NCBI GenBank assembly: GCA_963826035.1
Contig: CAWGVZ010000010.1
Location: forward strand, 2,356,001-2,420,000
DNA: 64,000 nt
Reading direction: 5' to 3'
Source: Actinophytocola sp963826035
GTDB lineage: Bacteria > Actinomycetota > Actinomycetes > Mycobacteriales > Pseudonocardiaceae
The position numbers and the translations under genes are program-made. Below, one piece after another: positions 15,792-25,720 of this stretch. The notes under the pieces were generated by a model. That model did not search any database. It saw only the letters and a program-made list of their open reading frames with translations, and was not told the origin of the DNA. Each line of letters opens with the position of its first letter. Position 1 is the first letter of the stretch.

Positions 15792-18700
15792 GTAGCGCCT
15801 CCATCAGGTCGGTCATGGCGTCGAACAGGTCGGTGGGCGGGAGGTTCTCCTGCGCCAGCAGGTCGGTCAGTGCCCGGTACTCGACCAGGTCGGTGGCGTC
15901 GGCGCCGCCGAAGTTGTCCAGCATGGCGAGGGCCAGACCGGCCGTCGCCCGCGCCACCCCGAGGCCGGCGACCAGCTTCTCGGTCTCCGGCGCCGGCCAC
16001 GCCTCGTAGTCCCACTGGTCGGAGAAAGCGTGGATCGACGGCATGTCGTTGCCGAGCGCAGGGTTGACCATCGCGGGGAGGTGCCGGTCCGGGTTGATCA
16101 CCGACGCGATCCTGGTGAGCCCGTCGGACAGGCTGGTCTCCGCCGGACTCCCCGGCAGACCGGGCGCCGCCGGATCGGTCAGCAGGCTGCCGGGGACGAG
16201 GTCCTGATAGGCGCCCCGCAGCCGCCCCGCCGCGCCCTCCAGCGCCCCGGACACCCGCCGTCCCGACATGCCCCTGGCATGCTCGCCGTTGTCCTGGGTG
16301 ACCAGCATCGTCAGGCCGTCGACGTACTGCGTCAGGTCGGCGGGCGCGCCGGTGAGGCCGTTGACGAAGTACACGTCGCCGCCGAGGTTGACCGCGTTGA
16401 TCAGGTCCCCGGACCGCACGTCGTCGGTGGCGGCGTCCTTGCGCCGCGCGTGCACGATCGCCCGGCTACCCTCGCCGAGTTGCTGTAGCCGGGCGACGAT
16501 GTCGTTGCTCGAGGCGACCGGCTGGAACTGTCCACCGGGGACACCGGCCGCGGCGGCGACCCGGTCCGCCCAGCCCTCGTTGCCCGACCACGCCACCAGC
16601 TCCGCGGGCACCTCGTACGGCGAGCCCGGGTCCTGGAGGTGCCGGTCCACGGTCACCGCGGCGGCCTGCCCGGTCACGTCCGCTGGCAGCACGGGCAGGT
16701 TCGGCATGGCCTCGTGCAGCCGGTCCCGGCCGGCGTTGTCCGCGTGCACCCCGTCCAGCAGCCCAGCCATCGACAACTTGGTCACGCCGGGAATCTTGTT
16801 GTGCTTCTGGAGCGCGGCGACGAGTTGGTCGCGCGCGACGACCTCCGGACGCGCCTGACCGTGCTCGGCGAGCGTGGCGCGGACGGCCGCCAGTTTCTCG
16901 GCCTTGGCGGCGATGTCGCTCAGCGCGGTCAGCCGATCGAAGATGGTCTCGCCAAGAGAGGACAGGTCCGCGCCCGGCTTTCCCAGCAACTGGCGCACCT
17001 CGTTGAGCAGGTCCCGGTACGCCTGGTCCCGGTCGGCGAGAATCCGGTCGACCACGGGGTCCGTGCCGGTGGCCTGGCTCGGCGCCGGATCGGTGTCGTT
17101 CTGCACGTGCTGCCCGAACCTGGCGAGTGCCTCGGTCAGCTTGTCGCGCGCGCCCTGGGCCGCGGCCCGGTCGAGTTCCGCCTTCTTGTCGCCGAGCTCC
17201 AGTTCCTTGGCGGACAGCTTCCGGCTGGCGTAAGCCTCGGCGAGCGGGGCTCCCGCGCCACCGACAGCGAAGGGGACCATGCTGCCCATCCCGAACAGCG
17301 CGTGCATCCCGACGGTGACGCCTACCGTGAGCGCGCCCGCGACGACACCGACCAACAGCCATTTCGGGGACGGCAGCCCGGATGGGCGTTCCTGGTCCCG
17401 CGCGAGCGGCGTGTTCTCGTCCGGAGAAGCGAACTCCGGCACCGTCGTCCCGAGGATGTCCGCGATCGCGCGGGCGACCGCGGCCACGTCACGGTCCGCT
17501 TCCCGCAGGCCGTCGTACTGTTTGCGCGCGAAGGACGCGTCCTGTTCCGCGACGTGCTGCCGTGCCCCGAACACCAGGTTCAGGCCGACGGTGGCCGCGG
17601 CGTGCGCCGCGCGGAACCCGCCGTACTCCGCCCACAGGTGCAGGAAAGCGGCAAGGTCGTTGGGGTCGGCGACCCGGTCCTTGTCGTTGCTCACCCTGGT
17701 CCTGGGGACCAGGTTCAGGGCCAGTTGTACCGTGAAGTTGTCGCCGTGCCAGAACTTGCGCGACTTCACCCCGGGCGTGTCGGTCAACGGATCGCCGAAC
17801 TCGTGCGCGAGCCGAGCCCCGACAAGACCGGCGAAGTTGTTGGCGTACGCGGCGATCTCGTGCCCGCGACCGGCGACCAGGTCGTTGATCCTCGTCAGGA
17901 GGGCGTCGTTCCTGGCCGCCTTCAAGTCCATCGTGTACCGCTTCTTCGCGGCGTCGAGGACCGGCCCGACCAGGGCAGGCGCCACCGCGCTGGTGCCGAC
18001 GAAGAGGGCGGCGATCGGCGAGAGGGCACCGAGGACCGGGGTCGCGCCGAGTGCGGCCACCACACCGACGGCGGTCAGCGCGGCGAGTGCCGTGGCATTC
18101 CGGGGGATGCCGTAGATCCGCGCCAACTGGGCGGTCACCGCTGTCGGGCCCTTGGCCTCCCCTGTCGGGCCGACCACCGTGCGGGCGTGTTCGTTGCCCG
18201 CGACATTCAGTTGCGCCAACGCGTTGAGGAAGGCACCCCCGAGCTCAGCCGCGGCCCTGTCCTTCAGCTGACGTTTCCGATCGGCCAACTGCTCGTCCGC
18301 CGCCGTGGCCTCCCGCACGGCCGTCGACCGGTCGTACAGACTCTGCACCACCGTACGCGCCAGCGAAGCGGCGACCATCGCCGCGATGAACGGTGCGCTC
18401 GTCCCGGCTATCGCCGCCGCGACCGCGAGGCCCACCGACAAGGGGACCGCGGTACCGAGGTTCTTGGCCAGGTGCAGGAGAGTTCCCGGCAGCCCGTCCA
18501 GTTCGGTGGTGTGCCGCTGTACCGCTTCCCGCATCCGCTGGTCGGGCAGCGCGGCCAACCGGCTCGACGCCCCCTCCTGGTGCGGGGCGAGCCCCATCTC
18601 CTCGATGAGCTTCTTCAGCTGCGCCCGGACCTGGAGCCGGAGCGGCCCACGTCGCAACAGGTTGTCGTAGGCCAGCAACTGCGCTGCCCGCCCGAGGTCG

Positions 18701-21700
18701 CGCCTGCTCAGCATCGGGTCGCCACTGCTGTCCTCGACGAGGAAGTCCGCCACGCCGGCGCCGCGGCCGGACAGCTCCGCCGCGGCTTCCGCGAGCGCCG
18801 CCGCGACCAGCGCGGGCACCGCGGCCGGCGTTGCCCGGCTGGACACGGTGATGCGAACGATGCCCTGATCGTCGGTGTGGTAAATCGCGGCCACGGTGCC
18901 GCCGAGATCGGCGGCGTTGACGGCCGCGCCGAACTTACGTCCATCCTCAGCGGTGACCTGGTGCACCTGACTGTCCCCGGCCGGCGGCGCGACCGAAGAC
19001 ATCCCGGCGAGCCGATCGGCTCCCCGCAACGAGGACCGTGCGATCGCGTCGATCTGCGCCGTCCGCGAGTCGGTCACCGGGTGCTGCGCGGGAAGCAACG
19101 GTTGCCGCGCCGGTGCGGCGACCACACCCGGCCCGGGCTCCGTCGCCTGCTTGGACTCACCGTTCACGCCGTTGGACTCGGAAGACTTCCCTTGCACACC
19201 TTCGCTTTCCGGCGCGACCGGCGTCCCGCCGTTCGGGTCGGCGGGGGTCGCGGCTGGCCGTTCCGCCATCACGCTGAAGGTGCCGTAGCCGTCGTAGCGC
19301 AGCACCAGGTCCGCGCTGGCCGCGGCCAGTGCGTCCGCCACGGCGGGCGAAACCTCGTTCGTGAACAGGGAGATCACAAGTCCGTCGGCGGCGAGCTGTT
19401 CCCGGTGCCGGTTCACCTGTGCGGCTATCTCGGTGTACTTGGCGGAGTCGACGGCGAACGACTTGTGGTCCTTGACCTCGATGCGAACTTCCCGACCGTC
19501 CGCGAGCCGGCCAGCGATGTCCACGTCCGGTTTGGTGCCGACACGCACACCCGTGATCCGAAGCCCGGGCAGCCCCAGCTCCGCCAGCATCGCCGGATGC
19601 ATCTCCGCCAACGCGAGTGCCGCTTCGACCTCGGTGAAAACACCCATCAGGCCCTGCGCGTTGCCTTCCAACTGCGTCAGCTTCGTCGCCCGGCTTTCCG
19701 CCCACACCTGGAGATCGGTCTTGCGCATCTCGTCGTTGAGGGCTTTCCTGGCGGAATCGACGTTGACGCCGAGTTCGGCGAGCCGGTCCAACATGGCGTG
19801 CACATCGCCCGCCTCCTGGACGAAACCCTTGCCACCACCGACTTCGCCCGCCGCCGCCGGTGTCGCCGAGTGGTCCGGCACCCCGGAGAACCGCTTCGGC
19901 AACGAAGGACGAGCGGCGAGCCGCGCCAACTGCGCACGGAAGGCGTCGAGCTGCGTGGCGGTCATCGCCGAAAGAAGATCGGCGAGTGATTTCCCCGCGG
20001 TGCGCGTAATCGTCTCGGCGATGTTGGTCAGATACCCCGCCAGCAGGTCCGGGGACATCTTCGCCGCCAACGCGCGAATCCCAGCGACAACAGCGTCCGC
20101 CACGGGCAGTTTCCGCTCGCCGAGCGTCGCTACCGCGTCATCGATGCCGCCGGTGGGCGGGTTCGTGGTGTTCCCGGGTGCGGCGGCACTAGTGGGTCCG
20201 GCTGGCGCCGGTGTTCCCGGCGCGGCACCGGACTGAGTGCTCCCGGACTCGCCGAGGTTGTCGAGGAAAGCCTGTAGTTCCGCGGCGTTCCGGCCCGCGA
20301 GGTCCCTGATTTTTATTACCTGCGCGTTGGCGGCTTGCCGGTTCTGTTTGGCCAGCGCGATGGCGGCGTCGAGCGCCGTCGGCGCACGCTCGGCGATCTC
20401 GACGAGCGCCTTCACGATCGTGGTGCGGCCGGCGCCCAGTTCGGCGATGTCCTGCTTGGCATTCTCCGCCACGTTCAGCCCGGCCAGCTTGCTCACCGCG
20501 TTCTTCACCGACTGCGACGCCGTGTTCCGCGCGAACAACCGGCTGATCGCATCCTGGACCGGTTGCGGCAGCGTCTGCCACACCTCCGGGGAGATCTCGG
20601 CCGGCCGCTTGCCGGCCGGGTCCGCCCCCTCCCGCGACTCGTCCGGCCGGGTGGACTCCGCCGCTGCTGGGTCCGTTGTAGACTCCGCCGCCGGGTCCGA
20701 TGTGGACTCCTCATCGGGCGTGCTACTGGCCGGGTCACCCGCGTGTTCGGCCTTGGCATTCCGTGCACCCGCCGGCCCCGCAGCCGATGACGGCGTGATC
20801 GCGGTCCCTGACTGGCCCGTCGCGCTCGACGACGGCCCGGCAATACCCGAGGTCTGGCCCGGAGTGCCTGCTGTCTGGGCCGCGGTGCTCGCCCCGGCGG
20901 CCACGGCGCTCCCCGCTTCCGGGTCGCCGGCTGCCGGCTGCCCCGCGGTATCCCCGGTTGTGCCACCTGGCACCGACTGTTCCCCGGTTCCGGGGTCCGT
21001 GGCGACACCCTCCTGGGAACTGTGCTGCCCGGCACCGCTCCCCTCCGCTTCGGCACCCGTGTCCGGCGATCCGTCCCCTGTGGACGTCCGAGTGCTTTCT
21101 GGCCCGCTCGACGGACTGCCGGAACCCGACGACGCGCCTTTGCCGGCACCAGCGCCGCCCGCCCCTTCGGAGCCGGAACCAGAACCGGAACCGGCGCCCG
21201 AACCAGAGCCAGCTCCATCGCCGGAGCCAGAACCGGACGACTCCGCCCCGCTCGTGCCGGCACCTTCCGGTGCGGCGCCCGCCCCGCCTTCCTGCCCCGT
21301 GCCCGCCCCTGGTTCCCCCGCCCCTTGCCCGGCCGAACCGTCACCTGCCGAAGACGAGGAGCCGGCCGCCTCGCTCGACGCCGGCGTGTTGTCCGGGGGC
21401 GGCCCGTTCGGCCCGTCCGGCCCGCCGCCCATGCTCGCGTCCAGTCCGGCGAGCTGGCTCGTGTACCCGTGCATCCCCGAGGCGCTGCCCAGCTGACTGG
21501 CCAGCACGGTCCCGTTGGCCCGGAACGCACCCATCCGCGCGGCGTCGCCGGCGTTCTCCTTGATCGCCGTCCCATACTTGTCCAGACCACTGAACTCGCC
21601 GTTGACGAGGTCGTGCGCGGCAACGCTGGACACCGGTGACGTGACGGCGTTGAGCCCGCCACCCGTCACCGCGGCGGACACGTGCTGGCCGACGAAGCCC

Positions 21701-22416
21701 TTGGGTTTGACGACCCCGTTGACGAGCTTTCCCGGTGCGTAACCGAGCGCCCCGCCGATGCTCCCGGCAAGAGTGTCGGTGAACAACTTCTTGCCGTTGA
21801 TCCCGTCGGGGTTGTACCCGGCCGCCTGACTCGCCAACTGGGAACTGGCCGAGATGGCGGCTTCCTCGCCGGCCTCGATCGCGATCTCCCTGCCGAGGTT
21901 GAGCCCGATCCTGGCCACGGTGGAGCGCCCCTGGGCACTGGCGGCGGTCCGGCCCACCGCCATCACAACGCGTTTGAGCACATTCTTGGCTACCGCGCGC
22001 GCGAACATGCCGGCCACGGCGCCACCGCCGGTGAACGCGAGCGCGAACGACGCCGCGTTGAGGAGCATCTCGGCCCTGGTCGCCATCCGCTGTTGGTGGA
22101 CGTCCCGGGCGTACTGCTCGCAGAACGTCGCCATGTCCTTGCAGGACTTGATCAGGCCACCGAGGTCGCCGTTGAACGACTTCGTCATCGTCAGGTACTC
22201 GTGCCCGGCGCTGTCCACCCACTCGCCGAAGATCTTGTCCGCGGTCTGGTTGGTGCTGCCGACGGCCCCCTCGAGAAGGGTCGCGACCTTGCCCCAAGCC
22301 AGTCCGAGATTGCGGGCGTCCTCCGGTTCGTCCGGCGGAAAGGCGTTGTCACCGCCGATAAGACTGCAGACTTCGTCGAACAGCTTCAGTGCCCAGCCGC
22401 CGAGGTCGATGCCCAT
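15772..22416 (-). CDS. giant type VII-associated multidomain protein, toxin-like (2214 aa)
   Basis: The largest gene in the window, an intact 2214-residue frame. Residues 1-120 are a helical WXG100/CpnT-like secretion domain (GKVATLLEGAVGSTNQTADK). About 125-310 is small-residue-rich helix. About 325-605 is a Gly/Ser/Ala/Glu low-complexity linker. About 890-1030 holds a region with PDVDIAG and, near 978, IEVKDHKS, which resembles the D...ExK core of PD-(D/E)XK nucleases. Three hydrophobic zones follow (about 1312-1350, 1442-1480, 1685-1720). Near 1975-2030, GSRAIVHAR and INAVNLGGDVYFVNGLTG resemble a papain-fold toxin glutamine deamidase, but the expected catalytic Cys and His are not obvious. 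It follows two small genes by 3-5 bases and probably is a secreted effector. Exact activity is unknown. Confidence 0.75.
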   Translation of the reverse strand: MGIDLGGWALKLFDEVCSLIGGDNAFPPDEPEDARNLGLAWGKVATLLEGAVGSTNQTADKIFGEWVDSAGHEYLTMTKSFNGDLGGLIKSCKDMATFCEQYARDVHQQRMATRAEMLLNAASFALAFTGGGAVAGMFARAVAKNVLKRVVMAVGRTAASAQGRSTVARIGLNLGREIAIEAGEEAAISASSQLASQAAGYNPDGINGKKLFTDTLAGSIGGALGYAPGKLVNGVVKPKGFVGQHVSAAVTGGGLNAVTSPVSSVAAHDLVNGEFSGLDKYGTAIKENAGDAARMGAFRANGTVLASQLGSASGMHGYTSQLAGLDASMGGGPDGPNGPPPDNTPASSEAAGSSSSAGDGSAGQGAGEPGAGTGQEGGAGAAPEGAGTSGAESSGSGSGDGAGSGSGAGSGSGSGSEGAGGAGAGKGASSGSGSPSSGPESTRTSTGDGSPDTGAEAEGSGAGQHSSQEGVATDPGTGEQSVPGGTTGDTAGQPAAGDPEAGSAVAAGASTAAQTAGTPGQTSGIAGPSSSATGQSGTAITPSSAAGPAGARNAKAEHAGDPASSTPDEESTSDPAAESTTDPAAAESTRPDESREGADPAGKRPAEISPEVWQTLPQPVQDAISRLFARNTASQSVKNAVSKLAGLNVAENAKQDIAELGAGRTTIVKALVEIAERAPTALDAAIALAKQNRQAANAQVIKIRDLAGRNAAELQAFLDNLGESGSTQSGAAPGTPAPAGPTSAAAPGNTTNPPTGGIDDAVATLGERKLPVADAVVAGIRALAAKMSPDLLAGYLTNIAETITRTAGKSLADLLSAMTATQLDAFRAQLARLAARPSLPKRFSGVPDHSATPAAAGEVGGGKGFVQEAGDVHAMLDRLAELGVNVDSARKALNDEMRKTDLQVWAESRATKLTQLEGNAQGLMGVFTEVEAALALAEMHPAMLAELGLPGLRITGVRVGTKPDVDIAGRLADGREVRIEVKDHKSFAVDSAKYTEIAAQVNRHREQLAADGLVISLFTNEVSPAVADALAAASADLVLRYDGYGTFSVMAERPAATPADPNGGTPVAPESEGVQGKSSESNGVNGESKQATEPGPGVVAAPARQPLLPAQHPVTDSRTAQIDAIARSSLRGADRLAGMSSVAPPAGDSQVHQVTAEDGRKFGAAVNAADLGGTVAAIYHTDDQGIVRITVSSRATPAAVPALVAAALAEAAAELSGRGAGVADFLVEDSSGDPMLSRRDLGRAAQLLAYDNLLRRGPLRLQVRAQLKKLIEEMGLAPHQEGASSRLAALPDQRMREAVQRHTTELDGLPGTLLHLAKNLGTAVPLSVGLAVAAAIAGTSAPFIAAMVAASLARTVVQSLYDRSTAVREATAADEQLADRKRQLKDRAAAELGGAFLNALAQLNVAGNEHARTVVGPTGEAKGPTAVTAQLARIYGIPRNATALAALTAVGVVAALGATPVLGALSPIAALFVGTSAVAPALVGPVLDAAKKRYTMDLKAARNDALLTRINDLVAGRGHEIAAYANNFAGLVGARLAHEFGDPLTDTPGVKSRKFWHGDNFTVQLALNLVPRTRVSNDKDRVADPNDLAAFLHLWAEYGGFRAAHAAATVGLNLVFGARQHVAEQDASFARKQYDGLREADRDVAAVARAIADILGTTVPEFASPDENTPLARDQERPSGLPSPKWLLVGVVAGALTVGVTVGMHALFGMGSMVPFAVGGAGAPLAEAYASRKLSAKELELGDKKAELDRAAAQGARDKLTEALARFGQHVQNDTDPAPSQATGTDPVVDRILADRDQAYRDLLNEVRQLLGKPGADLSSLGETIFDRLTALSDIAAKAEKLAAVRATLAEHGQARPEVVARDQLVAALQKHNKIPGVTKLSMAGLLDGVHADNAGRDRLHEAMPNLPVLPADVTGQAAAVTVDRHLQDPGSPYEVPAELVAWSGNEGWADRVAAAAGVPGGQFQPVASSNDIVARLQQLGEGSRAIVHARRKDAATDDVRSGDLINAVNLGGDVYFVNGLTGAPADLTQYVDGLTMLVTQDNGEHARGMSGRRVSGALEGAAGRLRGAYQDLVPGSLLTDPAAPGLPGSPAETSLSDGLTRIASVINPDRHLPAMVNPALGNDMPSIHAFSDQWDYEAWPAPETEKLVAGLGVARATAGLALAMLDNFGGADATDLVEYRALTDLLAQENLPPTDLFDAMTDLMEALLDPGAP

Positions 22417-22419
22417 CGC

Positions 22420-22776
22420 TCAGCGCCGGAACCTGTTGGCGGCGTTCTGCTCGGCGGTCCGGTACGTGGCCACTGCCTTGTCACCGGTGTCCGCGATCTT
22501 GTGGTAGTTGACCGGTACGTCCTTGACAGATTTGTCCAGCCCTGGATCGGCGTCCGAGCCCGCGCCCTGCCGCCACTTGCGGTATTCCGCCATGAACTGG
22601 TCGCTCATCTTGCCGCCCTTGCCCAGCTTGCCGGTGAGCGCGTCGATCTCCACGAACGCGGCGGTCAACGCTCCCTTCAGCGTCTCGGCGTTACCGCGCA
22701 GTTCACCGATCCCCCGCGCGGCACCGTCGATTCGCATGTCGACGAGGCCGTCTCCGTTGATGTCGAATCCGCTCAC
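22420..22776 (-). CDS. WXG100-like type VII small partner protein
   Basis: A 118-residue helical protein starting at GTG 22776. It opens with a short FDINGDGLVDMRIDG segment, then two predicted helices (RGIGELRGNAETLKGALTAA and a second Lys-rich helix), matching the size and helix-turn-helix hairpin plan of ESX-type partners. No clear W-x-G, but KWRQGAG sits near the turn. It lies two bases after the YbaB-like gene and three bases before the giant gene, so the three are one operon and this is probably the partner or chaperone of the giant protein. Confidence 0.65.
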   Translation of the reverse strand: MSGFDINGDGLVDMRIDGAARGIGELRGNAETLKGALTAAFVEIDALTGKLGKGGKMSDQFMAEYRKWRQGAGSDADPGLDKSVKDVPVNYHKIADTGDKAVATYRTAEQNAANRFRR

Positions 22777-22778
22777 GG

Positions 22779-23129
22779 CTACCTCCGGTCGAGTTGGTGC
22801 AGGAACGGGTCGAGCTTCAGGTCGGTCGACTCCGGCGTCGCGCCGTCGGGAAGGAACTTCGCGGCGGCGGCGAACACCTGTTCCTCGGCCTGCCGGACCG
22901 CCGCATGGATCGTGTCGGTGATCGTGGCGGCCAGCGCGGCGGAATCGGGTGCGCGGTAGATCCTGGGATCCAGCCACAGCTCGACCAGTTCGCCGTTCCC
23001 GCCGACCGTCGCGGTCACCAGACCGTCGCCGGAGTCGGCCGTCTCCCGGATCTCCGCGATCCTGCGTTGCAGGGTTCGGACGTCCTCCGCGAGTTGTTCG
23101 TACTCGGCGATGATGCCGAGCCCGCGCAT
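22779..23129 (-). CDS. YbaB/EbfC-family protein of type VII loci
   Basis: A 116-residue protein of the YbaB/EbfC fold. The N-terminal helix (YEQLAEDVRTLQRRIAEI) is followed by the beta motif GLVTATVGGNGELVELWLD and the conserved DPRIYR, then a C-terminal helix. Actinobacterial ESX and WXG100 operons often begin with such a gene; its role there is not established, and the family also includes nucleoid-associated proteins. ATG 23129 is taken as the start; an in-frame GTG at 23141 is the alternative. It heads the operon with the WXG-like and giant genes and is divergent from mycP, with 108 bases between the starts. Confidence 0.8.
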   Translation of the reverse strand: MRGLGIIAEYEQLAEDVRTLQRRIAEIRETADSGDGLVTATVGGNGELVELWLDPRIYRAPDSAALAATITDTIHAAVRQAEEQVFAAAAKFLPDGATPESTDLKLDPFLHQLDRR

Positions 23130-23237
23130 TGTCTCGTCCACGGAGGCGAGTATTGGTGGTACACACGGCCCGGTGCGCTCGTGGCCACATGCGGCCAGGA
23201 AGCCACGTCGCCGATATGCCGCCGCAGGATCGCCGGT

Positions 23238-24512
23238 GTGAAGCGAACCGCGGCTGCACTGCTTACCACGCTGGCACTGCTCACCGCCGGCGCCCTGCCC
23301 GCACAGGCGGCGGCGCCCCCCGATGGCGCCTGCAACGACCCGGATCCCGGCCGGCCCGCGGTGCGGGAGGAGCCGTGGGCGCAGCAGGTGCTGGATCCGC
23401 GGCAGGTGTGGCCGCACAGCCGGGGCACCGGCGTGACGGTCGCGGTGGTCGACTCCGGTGTCGACGCCGACCACCCACAGCTGAGCCGGGCCGGGAAGGT
23501 GTTGCCCGGCAAGAACTTCTTCGAAGCCGCGGACCTGCCGGGGAACTTCGACTGCGTGTCGCACGGCACCGGGGCGGCCGGCATCATCGCGGCGGACCCG
23601 GTGCCGGGGGTCGGGTTCTACGGCATCGCGCCGGACGCGCACATCCTGCCGGTGCGGATCACCGCCCAGGACATCGCCGACAACGGCCAGTCACTGCGCA
23701 TCGACCTCGGCGCGCTGGCGAACGGCGTCCGGTACGCGGCGGACTCGGGCGCCCGGGTGCTCAACCTGTCCATCGCGGGGTACGCGGACTTTCCCGAGAT
23801 GAAGGCTGCGGTCGCATACGCGGTGGCCATGGACGTGTTGGTGGTGGCGGCGGTCGGCAACGGCCAACAGGACGGGACTGGCGAGCTCCCCTCGTTCCCG
23901 GCCGCCTACGACGGTGTGCTCGGTGTCGGCGCGATCGACATCGACGGGGCGCACACGTCCACCTCACAGGTCGGCCCGTACGTCGACCTGGTCGCGCCGG
24001 GCGCCGGTGTGCTGACCACGACCAGGGTCGCGGGCCACACCTACGCCAACGGCACCAGCTACGCAGCGCCGTTCGTCTCCGCCACGGCCGCGCTGGTACG
24101 CGCGGCCTGGCCAAACCTGACCGCACCCGAGGTCGCGCAACGCCTTGTCGCCACGGCAAGTCCCGCCCGAGGCGGCAGTCATGCCTACGGCGCAGGCCTG
24201 GTTAACCCGTACCGCGCGGTGACCGACGGCCTCGACCTGACCGAACCTGCCGCACTGCCCGCGCACACCCCGGTGCCCCCGGACGAGGCCGCGCTGGCCG
24301 AGGCCGCCTGGCACGAACGGGCCGGCACGGTGGCCGGCTGGTCGACCGTCGCGATTCTCGGTGCGATCGTGCTGGCCGTGCTCGTCGCCATGACCGTCCC
24401 ACGCGGCAGGCGGCGCCGCTGGCGTCCCGCCATGGCCGCGCCACTGCCCGCCAGACCCGCCGTAGTCGAACCACCGGAGCAGATGTTCCTCGTCGACGAC
24501 AACTCCCGGTAG
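23238..24512 (+). CDS. mycP: type VII secretion-associated serine protease mycosin
   Basis: MycP is the membrane-anchored subtilisin-like protease of ESX systems, needed for complex stability and substrate processing. The 424-residue product has a signal peptide (about 1-24, ending AQAAA), catalytic Asp71 in VVDSGVD, His109 in SHGTG and Ser274 in NGTSYAAP, then a C-terminal membrane helix (about 368-390) and a basic RGRRRR stop-transfer. GTG 23238 is chosen with AGGA upstream. The 3' part is duplicated at 27776-28035. A strong hairpin follows the gene. Confidence 0.95.
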   Translation: MKRTAAALLTTLALLTAGALPAQAAAPPDGACNDPDPGRPAVREEPWAQQVLDPRQVWPHSRGTGVTVAVVDSGVDADHPQLSRAGKVLPGKNFFEAADLPGNFDCVSHGTGAAGIIAADPVPGVGFYGIAPDAHILPVRITAQDIADNGQSLRIDLGALANGVRYAADSGARVLNLSIAGYADFPEMKAAVAYAVAMDVLVVAAVGNGQQDGTGELPSFPAAYDGVLGVGAIDIDGAHTSTSQVGPYVDLVAPGAGVLTTTRVAGHTYANGTSYAAPFVSATAALVRAAWPNLTAPEVAQRLVATASPARGGSHAYGAGLVNPYRAVTDGLDLTEPAALPAHTPVPPDEAALAEAAWHERAGTVAGWSTVAILGAIVLAVLVAMTVPRGRRRRWRPAMAAPLPARPAVVEPPEQMFLVDDNSR

Positions 24513-24590
24513 TGGGGTTCCGTGACGAAGTAGCTTGCTGGGCACGGAGAGTACGCACAACTGGATACGCCCGCTTGGACTAGTCCGATG

Positions 24591-24631
24591 CACTCGGCTC
24601 CCGCCACGGGTCGACATGCGGGAGCCGAGTG
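24591..24631. terminator. bidirectional hairpin terminator after mycP
   Basis: A perfect 13-bp inverted repeat (CACTCGGCTCCCG ... CGGGAGCCGAGTG) with a 15-base loop. It sits between the convergent mycP and DUF397 genes and can act in both directions. Confidence 0.8.
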
Positions 24632-24642
24632 GGCGTTCGGGG

Positions 24643-24804
24643 TCAGCGGTCGAGCTTGCCGGCCTTGACCACTGCCACGAGATTGCCCAGGCTGACGGGG
24701 AGGGTCACGCCTGGATTCTTGGTGTCACGGACTGCGTTGGGAGCCACCTCGACGCAGTTGTTGGCACCCTCACTTCGTGAGGACTTCTTCCACTTGACCT
24801 CCAT
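24643..24804 (-). CDS. DUF397 family protein (53 aa)
   Basis: A short DUF397 protein from ATG 24804. It carries the family motifs WKKSSRSEGANNCVEVA near the start and VRDTKNPG in the middle. It lies ten bases after the DUF5753 regulator gene on the same strand. This repeats the pairing seen at 4.6-5.6 kb, and the proteins are related but not identical. The pair faces the peptide/methyltransferase cassette. Confidence 0.9.
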   Translation of the reverse strand: MEVKWKKSSRSEGANNCVEVAPNAVRDTKNPGVTLPVSLGNLVAVVKAGKLDR

Positions 24805-24814
24805 CGTTCCTCCG

Positions 24815-25648
24815 TTACTCGGTTCCGATGCGCCTACGGAGGATGCTCGCAGAGCGTCGTTCGTCCAGCGCCATGGCCCACAGTTCCGCGAAGTCTTGTT
24901 CGTACACGGCGGTCTCGTCCGGCTCGTGGATGTACGTGGCGTCGGTCAGGCCTTCGATGTAGACGCGGGTGATGGCAGGCGTGGCCAGCCGGAGGAAGGT
25001 GAAGCCGACACCGAGTGCTCGGTGCGCGCCCGCCGCGAAGGGCAGCACGCGGATTGCCACGTTGGGCAGTCGGCCCTTCGCGAGCAGTTCCGTCACCTGC
25101 TCACGAAGCCCTTCCTCGCCGCCGACCATGCGGTGTAGCGCGGCTTCGCCGAGGATGACGCGCACGTCGGGCGGGTTCTCGCGTTTGAGGATGGCCTGAC
25201 GCGCGACTCGATCGGCGGTGCGCTCCTCGACGTGCTGGGAGCGTGAGTTGGCCAGGACTGCCCGCGCGTACCGCTCGGACTGGAGCAGGCCGAACACAAG
25301 CTCGGCGTCGTAGTAGCGGATCTCGGTAGCCGCCCGCTCCAGCGTGACGTAGGTCTGCGCGAAGTCGGCCACGCGGGATGGTGACTCGCGCTTGCGGGCT
25401 GCGTCGGCGAGCAGATGAAGCGTCTCGCGATCACCCTTGCCCAGCCGGTACAGCTCAGCGAGGCGGTCGATCTCGGCGGGCACGGGAACGCGAGTTCCTG
25501 CCTCTACCCGGCTGGTCTTGCCCGCATACCATCGCAACTCGTTCTCGACGGCACGCGGCTTGAGCCCGGCCTTCTCGCGAGCACGCTTGAGCATCTCGCC
25601 GAGTTCGAATCGTTGCGGGTTCTGTGTCGCCACTCGATCACCGTCCAT
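24815..25648 (-). CDS. XRE-family regulator with DUF5753 domain (WhiJ-like)
   Basis: An intact 277-residue regulator: helix-turn-helix at about 12-65 (LGEMLKRAREKAGL ... SRVEAGTRVP) and DUF5753 from about 85 to the end. The start is uncertain: ATG 25648 is chosen, GTG 25633 is possible, and an upstream start at 25708 would place its N-terminus near the palindrome at 25721. With the DUF397 gene it forms a WhiJ-type module. It is divergent from the gene at 25859; a palindrome in the shared promoter region is a candidate binding site. Confidence 0.88.
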   Translation of the reverse strand: MDGDRVATQNPQRFELGEMLKRAREKAGLKPRAVENELRWYAGKTSRVEAGTRVPVPAEIDRLAELYRLGKGDRETLHLLADAARKRESPSRVADFAQTYVTLERAATEIRYYDAELVFGLLQSERYARAVLANSRSQHVEERTADRVARQAILKRENPPDVRVILGEAALHRMVGGEEGLREQVTELLAKGRLPNVAIRVLPFAAGAHRALGVGFTFLRLATPAITRVYIEGLTDATYIHEPDETAVYEQDFAELWAMALDERRSASILRRRIGTE

Positions 25649-25720
25649 CTGTCTGTCGATCTGGCGTACATCCTGCCCCGACACCCCGCGACTGCGCACA
25701 TCACCCAACTGGAACTAGCT

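Noticed and set aside
16639..19989. Very long plus-strand open frame (over 1100 codons)
   Set aside because: It is antisense to the giant type VII gene and reads as Arg/Gly/Pro-rich text typical of shadow frames in high-GC DNA; the minus-strand frame has the natural codon pattern and domains.
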